DNA of 64,000 nt, taken from Holacanthus passer. Its lineage: Eukaryota > Chordata > Actinopteri > Pomacanthidae. Numbering within the stretch: position 1 is the stretch's first letter; every line of letters starts with the position of its first letter. The notes under the pieces are model-generated. The model did no database searches. It saw only the letters and a list, made by a program, of their open reading frames with translations, and was not told the DNA's origin. This document shows, piece after piece, positions 14,588 through 26,946 of this stretch. Made by a program: the position numbers and the translations under genes. The DNA lies in contig JAFREQ010000035.1 of assembly GCA_025331565.1 (NCBI GenBank), positions 5,828,001 through 5,892,000 of the forward strand, read 5' to 3'.

Positions 14588-14872
14588 GCAAAAAGAATGA
14601 GATTGCAAATACAAGGGGCTGTAACGAGGTTTTCCCTCGCTGGGCAGTTGGTCGTCTATGTTAAAGAGAGCTCAGTGATTCTGAAAAAACCTCCTTCGCG
14701 AGAAGCCAGATGAGAAGGTTCAGGCATCTCGTGAAAAAGCCAGGCTCTGTTTGGAGGTGTCCTCGGGCATGACCAACTGGGAAGAACAGACCGAGGACAC
14801 GCTTGAAGGATTGCGTCTCCCATCTACCCTGGAAGAGATCAGGGATCCCCCCCCAGAAAAGCTGGAGCTGGA
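14588..14872 (+). mobile_element. LINE (non-LTR retrotransposon) 3' coding relic
   Basis: The segment resembles the C-terminal coding end of a common teleost LINE. Recognisable pieces are the phrase around AGCCAGATGAGAAGGTTCAG (14,705-14,724), the segment equivalent to GGAGGTGTCCTCGGGCATGA (14,754-14,773), the GAGGACACGCTTGAAGGATT block and AGGGATCCCCCCCCAGAAAA. Small indels break the reading frame and nothing upstream of the reverse transcriptase tail is seen, so this is a 5'-truncated dead insertion. The clade is not determined. Confidence 0.55.
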
Positions 14873-15828
14873 AAAACCATTTGTGTTACTCTCTTCACCA
14901 TTTTGCCTATCAGCTGAAACTGATTAGCTTTGATAGATTATTTTCTCCTAATTAAGTCTTCCTGATTGTCATATACTGACTTTTATATTTCTTGAAATTA
15001 ACTGACAGACTTTCAAACCTTTCTACAACCTTACTGTCCTATACTGTAACTTAGCTTCGTCTTTGCCTGTCTCTGAACTGCTTGTACTCTGAAATTGATT
15101 TCTTTCTGTCTGGAGATCAGAGCATGCCCCGTCCACGCCTCTGCAATTCCTTCTCCTTTTTCTGTATTGACAAACCAAGGGCAAAAAGAAGCCCATCTTT
15201 ATGTGCTATCAATTCAAAAGCAAACTGAAAAGAAAGCTGCGAAATTACTTTCCTGATTCATGGCACTAGAATGAGTAATAAGATTAAGACGACAATACGA
15301 GCATTGTCATTCCGACTCCCAGTTGGACACAAATTCACGGGTTGTAAAATCTAAGACTGAGATAGAACATTTCTTTTTTCCTCTTTCTTTTCACCCACAT
15401 AGACAGAAGGTATTTTTCCAGCCAGTATCCTTCTCATGAGATACAGTAATTATTTCTCACTCAATTCTCAGCACCCCGCCCGGCCTTTCTGGATGTTTTG
15501 ATTTTAGAACTGGGTCACCTCTAAAGTGATGAAAGTAATTAAAAGTACCCAAACAAAAACTGGCTACTGAATCTTATTTCAGATCTATTTATATTAATGC
15601 ATAGGATGCTTTATAAATGTGAGGTGACAATTCTTACATTTGTCATGCACTCATTTGGATTCATTTGAAATTACAGGTTCTCTACAATTTTGATTTTGAG
15701 ATTCTTCTTTTAATACACATTTCACATTATTGTATGTTTTACTATATTGTCATTTGTTATCTGCTATAGTTCTTGACAAATACATTATTCCACACTTACA
15801 ACTACATTATAGTGTCTCATAAACCATT

Positions 15829-15910
15829 ATTAAATGTATATATTCTCTTCATGAATGCTAAACAGTGTCCCCCTGTTTAGCATTCACAAAGAGTACATAA
15901 ACATTTAAAG
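15829..15910. repeat. Long imperfect hairpin (inverted repeat)
   Basis: Arms 15,845-15,865 and 15,873-15,893 pair over 21 positions with two mismatches. The inner 14 bp (TGAATGCTAAACAG and its complement) match perfectly around a 7-nt loop. Weaker pairing continues outward through TAAATGT on the left and ACATTTA on the right, giving arms of about 36 bp. The arrangement fits a small MITE-like element or a foldback; a microRNA-type precursor is possible but unsupported. Confidence 0.6.
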
Positions 15911-17559
15911 TGTTGCAGAAGGGTCTTTCTTTAATGAGATCTTGTCTGTGAGGAGGTCTCATCAATCTTAAAGTGTGTGAGCTGCCACATTAAACAATCT
16001 TACAGTGTTATTGTGAGATATAAAGGCATCACTCTCGCGAAGAGATATAGAAATAAAAATATTGCGGCGTGTGGTTCTCATTACTCAGAAGAAATGGGTT
16101 TTCTATTCTTTGCTTGAGGAGATGGATCAAAAGCTATCACACACACTTCTTAAGTAACCAAATTACACCCATGCAAATACAAAAATAGTAGTTTTTGATG
16201 TTAATACAAAGGCTCGTCTAGTTGAATTTCTGTCATCAGCAGCTCGGACAGGAGAGGAATGACACCTCATTCCCATTAAATTGATGATAATTACTCTTCA
16301 TAAACATCTCTCCGAACGAGCAGAACAAACAGCAGATCCCATCAAAAATTCAGCTTTACCTGGTTTATTTTGAGTGTTTTTGTGTGAGCACAGGCAGCCT
16401 GCCAATTTCTTATGAATCTCACACCCCACATGCCCCGATGTGTGTGTGTGTGTGTGTCATTGAGAATGAGCTGCGTGCGAATGTAGGGAAGGCCGTGTAT
16501 TGCACATGTGTCTAGCATATGTCTGTTCGGTGAAAGGAAGAGGCAGACAGGTGAAAAGAGATGGAGAAAGAGCGAGACATGTCGCAGCACCCTCAGGACG
16601 TCTCTTCTTTCTGAGCAGCTGTTGTCTGAGAGCTGGAGGCAGCACTGCGGCGCCCTGTCAACTCCTTCTCCCACAGAAGCCCCCGTGCATGCAAAGCAGG
16701 CTCAGGCTGCCCTCTCTCCTTGGCCACGCTTTTTCCGCCCCTTTTTTTTTGTCTCCGTATATAACAAACACCTCCTTATTTTCTCCCCCCCTCTCTCCCG
16801 AGCAGAGTCTTTATTCAAATCAATTTCAAGCCATCAAACGAAGTGTGCTCTGTAATAGTTGCGACGCGCACAAGCACAACACGCAGCAAGTGAGGCAATT
16901 TTTATGGGGCTGAACATTTCAAGGGCAGAGTCTGATAAAGAAAAGAAAATGTATTGAATTCTTCAGATCACATTGATTGTGTGCTACTAGATGCATGAAT
17001 TCCCCTTCACAGGGAAAATAAATGAACATGCTCTGTCTGCTCTGATGTCAGAGGTCGAGGCTTACATATAATTAAATCATTTAAAACTGTTGTTAGACTC
17101 CTTTACTTCCCCTTTACAATAGATTGCTTGTATTTTAAATGGCATAGTGTTGGCCAAACAAACCAAAACTAAATCTACAATATGCTTGTGATGGCCATTT
17201 ATTTAAAAGAGCAGAGACCATAAAAGATATAATCTTTGACCTTGTGCATTCCCCTGTCTTGAATTGCATTCAAAGTAATAACCTGTTGTATATTTATTTG
17301 TGGTTGAGCCATTAAAAACTGTTTAATTCATTGTGTGTAATTTCATACATTTCTAATCTGTGTATCAATATGAACCAGCAGAGTACCACATCAAGTCCTG
17401 TATTATCCTAGTCTTGAGCTCCTGTCTTGTATAGGAGCCCTATGTCAAAGCTGTATTATATTCTAGTTTATCTTGGGCCCATGTATTGCATACTCCTAAA
17501 TAAAGTAATGCTTATTCAATTTGCTGAATGGCACACAGAAAGTACTAATAACTAAAAAT

Positions 17560-18060
17560 ACTCCAAAAGCCCTGCATTCAAAGTCAAAGTCAAAGTAAGC
17601 AAGTATAATCAGGAAAATGTACTTAAAGTATCAAAAAGTAAAAGTAGTCATTCTGCAGAAAAATGGACCCTGTCAGCGTTGTATATATTTTATAGATGAT
17701 GTTATTTTTTATTAATATTGCTGGTGTATTAATGTTGCATTTTACTGCTGTAGTTAAGGTTGAGCTCATCTGAACGACTTTATATCCCAGAAGGCTGGTT
17801 TAATCTACAGCAGTGCATCATATTCTATAAGAACCACGTATCTCTAAAAAGTCAACTTTTCATTTAATAATTTATTTAGCTTGAGAAGTAGGAGAACTTT
17901 TGCAACCTACAAAAGAACATTTAATCCTTCAGTTTATCAGAACTAGTAGAATTAGTAACTAAAGCTGTACATTAGCTAAAGTATAAATTAATATAAAATG
18001 GAAGTACTCATATAAAGTATAAGTACCTTGAATATGCATTTCAGTACAGTACTTGAGACC
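17560..18060 (-). repeat. Teleost dispersed repeat, inverted copy A
   Basis: Read on the minus strand, this has the same ordered phrases as the copy at 20.05-20.71 kb. These are AGTACTGTACT-type runs at one end, TAGTTACT, a GTTCTTA block in the middle, CAGCAGTAAAATGCA, TTTCTGCAGA, TACTTTTACTTT and TTTGAATGCAGG at the other end. The sequence is AT-rich and non-coding. It resembles a high-copy percomorph repeat of the GTACTTAAGTA-rich type. Exact ends are approximate. Confidence 0.6.
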
Positions 18061-18863
18061 AGACCAACAACAGACCAAAAAATTCATGCACATAGTGAAA
18101 ATGTCCAAGTACACAAATCCTATAGATTCAATTTTTTGACTATTTCACAAACTACTATGATACCATGTTGAGCAGAGAGCATAAAGAGCTCTCACAAGCA
18201 GATGATTAAATCTTGAGGGCGAATTATAATTAACCAACATGCTCTCAATATCGTGCCATTCTATTACTACACCATCATTTACTTAATAATTGATTAGTGT
18301 CATAATGGGGCTTTCAGATTTTCTGATAAGACCGTCTTTAAGGAGACAGGAAGCTGACAAAACCTGTTGAGCTCCTAAGCTTAAAGATTTTTGACAAACC
18401 TCTGATCAGAATACAGTGTTGTGCAGAAATATTATACACACATGCATCTGACTTGAAGAGAAAAGCTTTGATTTTGGCCCATTTGTGAAACCAAACTGGA
18501 GAATGGTGCCAATACAAAAAGAGGTGGTCTCTATTTTGCATCAGTCAGTTACCATGTAAAAGAACAATGGAGATCAGTAGCATAAGGAAGCAGGATAAGA
18601 TGATTCAGTTGTGTTGCTCTCGTCCTTACAATGCCTGTTGATTCAGTCATTAGCAGTGACAGCTTTTGCTCGTGATTGGAAGACAACAGTTGCAGACGTT
18701 GGGGCCCAACAGCTTTGGAAGCAGCTGCCAAACAGGATCAGCTTATTACGATTCAGTAAAGACCTGCACAACAGCTCGACAGTCCGTACAATGCTGAGAA
18801 TGTGTGCCATGAAATTAACAATGCATTCAGCTCAATTCATGTAAAGAGAGTGGCACAATAGGG

Positions 18864-18885
18864 ACACACACACACACACACACAC
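18864..18885. repeat. (CA)n microsatellite
   Basis: About 11 uninterrupted CA units lie in intergenic DNA between the two inverted repeat copies. Confidence 0.9.
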
Positions 18886-20046
18886 CATATGTATTGATCA
18901 CCCCTGTTCTGGTGAAATCAAACTGACATCTGGGGCATTTCTGTACATTCAGAAACTGCTGTTATATAGTTGACAAAATGCTGCCACCATGTGGTCGGAG
19001 TTAGCACCACATACTTTTTATCAATAACATTTTTAGGTGTAACTTGTTTCACTTTTGTTCCTTCAATGATTGTTCAGACAATCATGTTTTGTACAGTTTC
19101 TTTGAAAGCTCAAAAATCAGAGCTCCAGTCATCGAGCTGTGTTCAATTATGGAAACTTTTCACGCATCAGTGTTTTGGATACATTTTCATTTGCAGTTCT
19201 GTGTAAGCTGCAATAAAAAAAATCCAAAAACATCAGAAAAAGAATTTGAACTTTGAAGATATTTTTGGATAAACACACGTTGGAGAGATAGTTTACACAA
19301 ATACGGACAGATCATACAGATGACCTGAGCTTATTTTTATTCCTTTTTTTTTTTTTTTTTTTGCATCTGAGTATTTATAAGACATGTTTTAGGTGCTCAG
19401 TATTTTGATTTAGCAGTGACTCACACAGGGGAGGTACCTGCTGTTAACTGTCTCTGTGGTTTGAAGCATTCAAACATGAACTTTTTGAACTTAAGGCCAC
19501 ACCCCTATATATAAATACATATATACACACAACAGGCTTTTTTCTAGACAACACTGTCCTGAAGTGCACCACTCCTGAAAGTTTAAAACAATGCTGCAGC
19601 AATTTTCTGAATGAGGCTTTAATTCTTTAATAGTTGCAGTCGCCTTTCTTTTTGTGTTGTTTAGTGATGCATTTGGGTCTGATAGCGGGTGCAGGTTGTC
19701 AAGTTTAGCTCAGGAAGCTTTGACAACATGCTCACCCATGAATCAAAGATCAGAAGCCGCAACTTCCTCTTCTCGATAAAGCAAAATGAAAATGGCTTCA
19801 CCTCTGAATTCTAATGACCTCAAACATTTCAACATCCAGTTCATGATGCTATGAAGCGACGTTATGTCAGACAGACTACAGTTAACATGACATTTGATCT
19901 GCAGCAGTAAACAGCAGTCGACAAAAAAGTCTCACCTCAATTTAGTAGCCGTTTAAGAGCTTTCAGTCATATCAAGCTCAAGAATGACCTTTGAACCTCA
20001 ACTTTTAGTATCGCTCATCTTTTAGCCACGTAAGTCTGTATTATGA

Positions 20047-20710
20047 TATTTGTGGTGGAATATAACTAAGTACAGAATAGTACTTCAGTCAAATTTAAAG
20101 TATGTATACTTTAGTATTTCCAATTCATGCTACTTTATACTTATAATACTGTACTTTTTACTCAACTACATTTCTCTGACAGCTTTAGTTACTGGTTACT
20201 CTACAGATTACAATTTTTCATACCCTTCCTCTCCAGTAAGAACCATGTATTTCCAAATTTGGTGATTTTCAATTCGATTTTTTTCTTAATTTAAATAAAC
20301 TATGTATAACCCCTCTTGGATTAGCTGGAAAATGCACTGACACAAAGCTAAAAACAAAATAAAAAAAAAAACATTAAAAAAAAAAAAAAAAAAAACAGAA
20401 CTATGTCTATATGATGACTAGAATATCTTGCATTTTTGTAGATTAAACTTCCCAACTGCATATAAAGTATTAAAATTACCACAACCTTAAATGTCTACAG
20501 CAGTAAAATGCAGCAGTAATAGTAATCTAAAAACTTCATATATGATAGTAAAACAGACAGGGACTACTTTTCTGCAGATTGAGTACTTTTACTTTAATAC
20601 TTTAAGTACATTTTGCTGATAATACTTTTAGTCAAGAAAGTAAGATTTTGAATGCAGGACTTTTACTTGTAATAGAGTATTTTGACAGTGTGGTACTTTT
20701 TCTTATTGAT
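20047..20710 (+). repeat. Teleost dispersed repeat, direct copy B
   Basis: It begins near GTGGAATATAACTAAGTACA and ends with TGCAGGACTTTTACTTGTAA followed by TTTGACAGTGTGGTACTTTT. It is the same family as the copy at 17.56-18.06 kb but in opposite orientation. A long A-rich insertion (20,360-20,395) sits inside it. There is no coding capacity. Confidence 0.6.
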
Positions 20711-20865
20711 CTGAATACTTCTTCCATCACTGGATATTTGTGATCCTGTGCAGACCATCTTCTCTGTCTGGACTCTATAAACAAACAGGACACAGTCAAT
20801 GGTGAATGAATAAGAAATAAAGTGCGCATCAATAATTGAAGCTGCAGCCTGTTGTTCCTCTTTGC

Positions 20866-20889
20866 GTGTGTGTGTGTGTGTGTGTGTGT
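20866..20889. repeat. (GT)n microsatellite near tesc 5' end
   Basis: About 12 GT units lie roughly 200 bp upstream of the tesc start codon, so they are probably in its promoter or 5' untranslated region. No TATA box is evident between this tract and the start codon. Confidence 0.85.
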
Positions 20890-21086
20890 CGTCATCAGTC
20901 GCTAGTTGCGGAAGTGGTGTGTTTTGCACCAGGATCAGACCCGCGAGCTCGAGACGTTCAGGTGGGACATGGATCATCCTCAAACCTGATCATCTCACAT
21001 CCGATTCAACCGCAGCGGCTGTGGTTCATGTCCGGCCTGTCCCGGGTTGAAACTGGACCGGACAGGGAGCAGGTCTTTCTCGAGGT

Positions 21087-23434
21087 ATGGGAGCTTTACA
21101 GTCCTCACCTGGTCAACAAGAATATGTGGATCTGTCGGAGAAGACCGGCTGTGAGTTGTCATATTTATTATTACTTTCATGATGTGCGTTGATGTTATTA
21201 TTAAAAACATCAGTCAGACATGTGGGAGGTGTGAAAACCTGAGATCACTGCACCGGATCTATTTTTCTTCCATTCAGTCTCATTTTAATGCGGTCTTGTC
21301 TTAAAGGGAGAATCCGACTATTTTTACATCTTGTCTCATTTGTCAAGCAAAGAGATGATCATTATTTGCCTTTAATGTATAATTAGAAATGTCCTGTGTG
21401 TCTAAAGAAAACCAGTGTGTTTGGTGCAGCACTGATGAATAATTTACACCGCAAGTTAATGCAAGTGTAACTTTACCCAGTTCACACAGAGAGGTGCATT
21501 CAATAATAGATCACTGTATTGAAAGCTTTGACGAAACAATTTCAGAGAAGAAGATAAAGTAGAGAGTCACCTGTAGCCTCTTATGAAAGAGCCGATGGTT
21601 GCAGGATGACAGATAACAAGTGTTTTACATAGAATATGAATATTCAAATTGGCTGCCTTGAAAGTAAAACTAGTAAATGAGGGAATAAAGAGCTGTGGTC
21701 AGATTCTCAATGAACTTATTTAAATGTCAGAATGATTCATGTCTAACTGTTTTATCTTGTGCTGTTTTTGGAGGATGCTTTATTTATCCAAAGGTTGCCT
21801 ATTTTCTCTTTTCAGTTTCATTGGAACAGATCGGGATCCTGCATAAAAGATTCAAGCAGTTGAGCCACAATGAACAAACTCTGAGGTGAGTTGTGTGAAT
21901 TTTTCAGCACCACATTCAGATTATTATTGTGTGATTTGTTTTTTTTAAGCAAATGACTTTTCTTAAGAAGTCAGCTTCACCATCTTTCCTCTGAACTGGA
22001 AACCGGCCTAACAGGCTTTATGTCGGCACAGTACAGTTGGCAACTTGCAATTATGTATTGTGTGACAACAAGCGCCACTCCCTAAAATCCTTTTTACACC
22101 CTCAGGAGAGATCACTTCAACGAAATCCCAGATCTAGCGTGCAATCCCATCCGTTCCCAGATCATAGAGGCCTTCTTTGACAGAAGGTACAGTGATCATT
22201 GCTGGAAAGTTTACTCGTGCATAATATGTGTTGGGATGAAATGTCAGAATTCGCTCTTTCTGTATTTCTTTAGAAACTTCCGTCAGAATGGCGAGGGCAC
22301 GGTTGAGGAGATCGGCTTCGAGGAGTTCCTGGTGGTCATGTCCCATTTCAGGCCGCCGTCGCTGCACATGACCGAGGAACAGCGCGAGAGCGTCAGGAGG
22401 GAGAAACTGAGATGTGTGTCTTGAAACAAATCACACGATCACATGCTGCACATTATCTGCGACTGACCCGCAGCTGTGAATCTGACAGTCATGTCTTTCT
22501 CTGCAGTTTTATTCAACATGCATGACACAGACAACGACGGGACGATAACCCTGGAGGAGTACAGACATGTAAGCATCAGCTCACTTTGGACAAATGAATG
22601 CAGTTTTAAAGCTTTTTCATGAACTTAAGTTGTCATATAACCAGTGTAGATTACAACGATCTGTACTCACAGTCTGCACAAATCATCTTGAATCGCCTAT
22701 GAGTTTATCATGTGGGTTTTATTTGCTGTGTCTGTTTTTATCAGCATCATTTTGATCATTTTCCGTTATGAAGGTGATTGAAGATGCAGATTCTCTGAGG
22801 GTCAGCTGACTTGATTGTAGCTGATGAGTGCAAGGAGGAGGCATGTCATTTCCTCCAGCCTTCTGAGTAATGTGATTTTTATTTCATCTGTTGTTTTCAT
22901 GTCTGTCCAGGTGGTGGAGGAGCTGTTATCTCTCAGCGAGGCGCTGGAGAAGGACACAGCCAAAAGCATTGCTGATGCAGCCATGTTGGAGGTGGCCAGT
23001 ATTTCAATGGGTCACATGGTATGTAGGCTGTAGTATCACGAGATAACTTTAAGACAGATTCACTGTTTGTCTGCACAATGTCAGTAACTTCACTCTGTCA
23101 CACGCAGGAACCTGATGAATTTTATGAGGGAATCACGTTTGAGCATTTCCTCAAGGTTGGTACACAGAATACACACTTTCATGAAAAAACATTTTCATAG
23201 TTAATTGACATACTTTGAAAGTGCATTTAAATATGTGACTATAGTTGATATGGATCATATTGAATCAAATAGTAGGAGTTTAGTTTTTGCAAACTCTCAA
23301 ATAAAAAGTCAACCTTACCACTTTCATTTTAAATCATGTAAACTCTCTTTCTTTAGTTGCTGAATGGCTTTGAAATTGAGTCAAGAATGAACATTCGCTT
23401 TCTGAAAATGGACACAACAACCTTATGTAAGTGA
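21087..23434 (+). CDS. tesc: Tescalcin (calcineurin B homologous protein 3)
   Basis: This encodes a 216-aa EF-hand protein of the calcineurin B homologous family, which in other vertebrates binds Na+/H+ exchanger NHE1 and acts in differentiation. Eight exons are joined in phase with GT-AG introns: 21087-21150, 21816-21885, 22106-22186, 22274-22413, 22507-22568, 22911-23018, 23108-23155 and 23357-23434. The protein begins MGALQSSPG, with a Gly-2 N-myristoylation signal. FKQLSHNEQTLR and PIRSQIIEAFF are typical family blocks. The one canonical Ca2+-binding loop is at residues 125-136 (DTDNDGTITLEE, with Asp 125/127/129 and Glu 136). The other EF-hands are degenerate, as in known tescalcins. Human TESC is 214 aa, so this copy is full length. 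A polyadenylation signal AATAAA lies at 23,925-23,930; others follow near 24.67 and 25.05 kb. It is transcribed toward lif. Confidence 0.95.
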
Positions 23435-26400
23435 GGTTGGTACACGACACTGTGCAGTGACTCTGGGAAATTTCTGAGGACACACAGTCATGGTTTCACT
23501 ATATCCGCTGTTTCCTACACCGGTTTGTCGCTTGCATTGAATATATGCCTTACTCATGTTTGAATGACTATGCAAACTCAAAGATAATATGTATACTGCA
23601 GATGTAGTAGGAGTAGTCTATTTAACTGTAAGCAATAATATGAGATAATCAGTGAAGTAACAATCAACCTGTTAGTAACTGAACAAAGCAATAATCAAAT
23701 ATTTATGTCTGGAGTATCAGACAGTTTGACTCTATGCATGAACATATGGATGCTTGAAGAGCCTTTGAACATGTTAACGCCATAAATCAATAGCTCTAAA
23801 TAATCAGGGACTATATTAACTATATGTAGACGTGTCTAATAATAGTAATGCAATAGTTTGAAATGCCTTTTATCCGTCTTACAAATATGACACTTGGTGC
23901 ATCCTCTGCATGCTACATTTGCACAATAAAAGACCCCATGAAACAGATCTGACTTCAGTTCATGATGCTGGTTTCTGATAAAAAGGAAATGGGAGTGCTG
24001 TCATGCAAGATTAAATGCTTAAAGGCACTATCTGATTAATGCTTAGGAGAGGAGGCGCTATAAGTCATAAAATTATCTTGGTTGAATCCACGTTATCTCG
24101 ATCCTCCTTTGCCTTATAAAGATATTTGTAAAGTTTTAAGAACACGAACATGGTTATTAGTCACAGAGACATTAAAGTTTAGTTGGCACATCACACCAGG
24201 ATCCACCTTCATGAATGACTCATTGAAGGACCTTTATTAACTGAGTGCTCTGTGGTATATGATGTCATTACATTATTTAATATTTATTTATTTCCATAGT
24301 TAAAACTTTAACAATGCAAGGAAGTCACAACACAAGGCTTGTTACATAATATGGAAACTGATTATCAGTGCACACTGTTTTATGCACAGTTTTTTGCAGC
24401 CCATCATGTCAGAAGTTTTCATAACTTTATATCAGAAATTGTGTCTCAATACTTGTTTCAACAAATATTATGAGCTCTAATCTGTTGGTGTGACGTTTGT
24501 AGTAAATGCACTTTATTATTAGCAACAGCCTCAAAAAAAGCTCAAAATAATTTCAAGCAAAATGGGGAAACAACAACAAAAAAACAAAATCTATATTAAA
24601 GCGTGTCAGAATTATTGAAAGCAGATTATAAATAGGAAGTCAGTTTCCTGCCAGCTCATTCTACTGTCACTATGAATAAAAAGGCTAAAATTACCATGAA
24701 TTTAACTTCTTTAATTTAACTTCTTCTTTAAGGCATTTAACAATACTTTCTTTTTATGTCCCTAGCTTTTGGTTTTCCTCTACATGCAGGTATTGAGTCT
24801 TTGTGTTGGGTGTTGAATGTATACTGACACTTTATTTTTTAATATTTCCTGTGAAGGCAAACTGATAGACTGTATAAAATGTCCAAAGACCCATCAGCAA
24901 TTCTGATTCACTTTGACTTCATACCTCAGTCAGTGTATTCAGTCATGGGAGTATACTGCCCTCTACAGGTGAAATCGAGTAATGCATGTCAAATGATAAC
25001 GTCATTGTATCCTTGAGGCTTTTACTTTGTAAAGCTGTTCATGTTTTACAATAAAATATGCCATGTGTAATTGAGTCAGGTTTCTTATTCCAGTAATTTA
25101 ATTCTGCTCGTGTTCATTGCTGGAGAGTCATATTTTATACTGATCTGTTTTTCATCTTTCTTTGGTTCTGTAGAGAAACGATGCTGCAAATATGCAACAG
25201 GATCCATCATATCACAGCAGGTGACATGCAAACTGAGATGGTGAACGTGGCAAACATTATACCTGCTAAACAGCATGTAAGCATTGTCACTTTGAGCATA
25301 TTAGCGTGCTGATGTGAGCATTGAGCTGAAGCGCGGCCTCAGCATGTCTGTAGACTTACTGTCTTGTTCTTAAACTCACATCTAAATGTGAATGTGGGAA
25401 CAATGTGTATTCGCCCTTCACCCAGCCAGTACCCTACAGACAACAATAATGCAGTTGAGAGTGATTTTTTTTTTTCTTGACCTTGGAAACAGCAGTCTGA
25501 CAAAATATATTCAGCGTATTGCAGTTGACACATTTTCACGGTGATCTGCTGTAAACTGATGGCAGGTGGATCGGTGGTTACAGCAACTGCAACAGGCCCC
25601 AGGTTAAATCTCCAGCTCTGTCCAGTTCTGTCGGGGTTTGCATGTTGAAAACTGTGCAGGTTGTCTGGTTTTCCTCCAAGAGGCAAAAAAACAGGCACGT
25701 CAGGTGGATTAGACAGTGTTTAACAGTGAGAACGTGTGTCCAAGGTAACTGCATTTTGCTGCTAGAATGGTCTTCATAGCTCTGTGTGGTCTTGTAAAGC
25801 ATTAAGTGGGTAGTGAAATTGAATGAATAATGTAGACTGAAGAATGACTGTTGCCCTGAGGTACCCTCTGTGTTTGCGCTTTAAATACAGCAGCAGTTAT
25901 AACAGGGAACTTGATTCATGACCTAGAGTGAATCCCCCATCTACTTCCAGTTTCCTGAGAGCTTGTGATCTGAGGAAAGTTTAGTTAAGCATTACTTCAT
26001 TCTAACTAATATTTCGTATCTATGTTTCATATATATATGTATGTATATAGAGATGACAAGTTTGCATGCAGTGTCTGCAGAGTCGTCTATTTAAAAAAGG
26101 GTTTTTCTGCAGAACTTCTCTTCTGTTTTCCCCGGGCCCACCTTTCACACACTTGCATCCCCATCTATATGAGGATGCAAGTGTGTAAACCACACATACA
26201 GTTATCTGACCCACACACACCCACACCTTGTGACCAGCCAGACGGCCCGCCAGTTTCATGAAATCTTTCCTATCTGATGCAGCCTTGTGTTGAACACATG
26301 CGTCATTCTGAGCTGATATCACACAGTCAGCGTCTCAGCAGCTTCCTGATTTTCTTTTAACCCCTTTTGATGGACTGATTCTGTGCAGAACACAGCACAT

Positions 26401-26640
26401 GATGCTTTGTGCACAAGTTTTAGGATCTTTTATATTTTTTTTGCACTTCTCGAAAACATAAAATCTTTGTTAACAGTGTAGAAACATATATTGTTACTCG
26501 AATTGAGTCACATGAGAAGACGTCTAATGCATGACTTTACTTTTTTGAGAGCTCTCTTTCCAGACACTCCCATGTTCCTGAAATTGACATTATTGCTGCA
26601 ACCACACAAAAAATGAAAGATCTTAAAGAAATACAGCTGC
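23435..26640. other. tesc 3' UTR and convergent intergenic region
   Basis: The first ~500 bases after the tesc stop end near an AATAAA at 23,925-23,930. Further signals near 24,674 and 25,049 could give longer 3' UTRs. No exon was recognised on either strand between there and the lif 3' end. A short perfect-arm foldback around GATGCAAGTGTGTAAA and its complement (26,150-26,190) is present. Confidence 0.55.
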
Positions 26641-26649
26641 AAAGTGACT

Positions 26650-26946
26650 TTTAATAATTCTGTATACAGCAAATAAGTTTACATCAGCAAAGGAGAACCT
26701 TACATAACATATTAGACAAATTAAATATACATAACTCGCATAGATACTTTCACACTCTTGATCTTTGAACAGCACTCCTCGGACCAGAAACACACAAGAA
26801 AATAAATATTAAATACCATAAATAGGCTTCATTACACTGATGTACCAGCCACCTTTGCACTCACTTATCTTTTTAAGTCTTTATCAACCCCAGTGAGTGT
26901 AAGCGTTGTTGAAAGCAGACTGTCTAAGGCCAGCCTTAGGTCATCC
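26650..26946 (-). promoter_or_regulatory. lif 3' UTR with AU-rich elements
   Basis: On the coding (minus) strand the region 26,801-26,825 contains two TATTTAT motifs and neighbouring ATTTA pentamers, and another ATTTA lies near 26,720. An ATTAAA at about 26,650 could serve as polyadenylation signal. Clustered ATTTA motifs are typical of short-lived cytokine mRNAs. The role here is inferred from motif content only. Confidence 0.5.

Larger units (their letters stand above)
11060..20850. other. Gene-poor intergenic region upstream of tesc
   Basis: No protein-coding exon was recognised. The stretch contains a copy of a ~100-bp-unit dispersed repeat (11,735-11,905), a LINE 3' relic (14,588-14,872), a long hairpin (15,829-15,910), two inverted copies of one teleost repeat (17.56-18.06 and 20.05-20.71 kb), several CA/GT microsatellites and poly-T/poly-A runs (19,345-19,362 and 20,360-20,395). 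Overlapping open frames on both strands at 16.34-16.91 kb reflect a locally GC-rich segment and do not resemble a known protein. Confidence 0.6.

Noticed and set aside
16342..16913. Overlapping open frames of 110, 137 and 115 codons on both strands.
   Set aside because: Frames overlap on both strands in a GC-richer patch, contain simple-repeat peptides and show no family motif or plausible splice structure.
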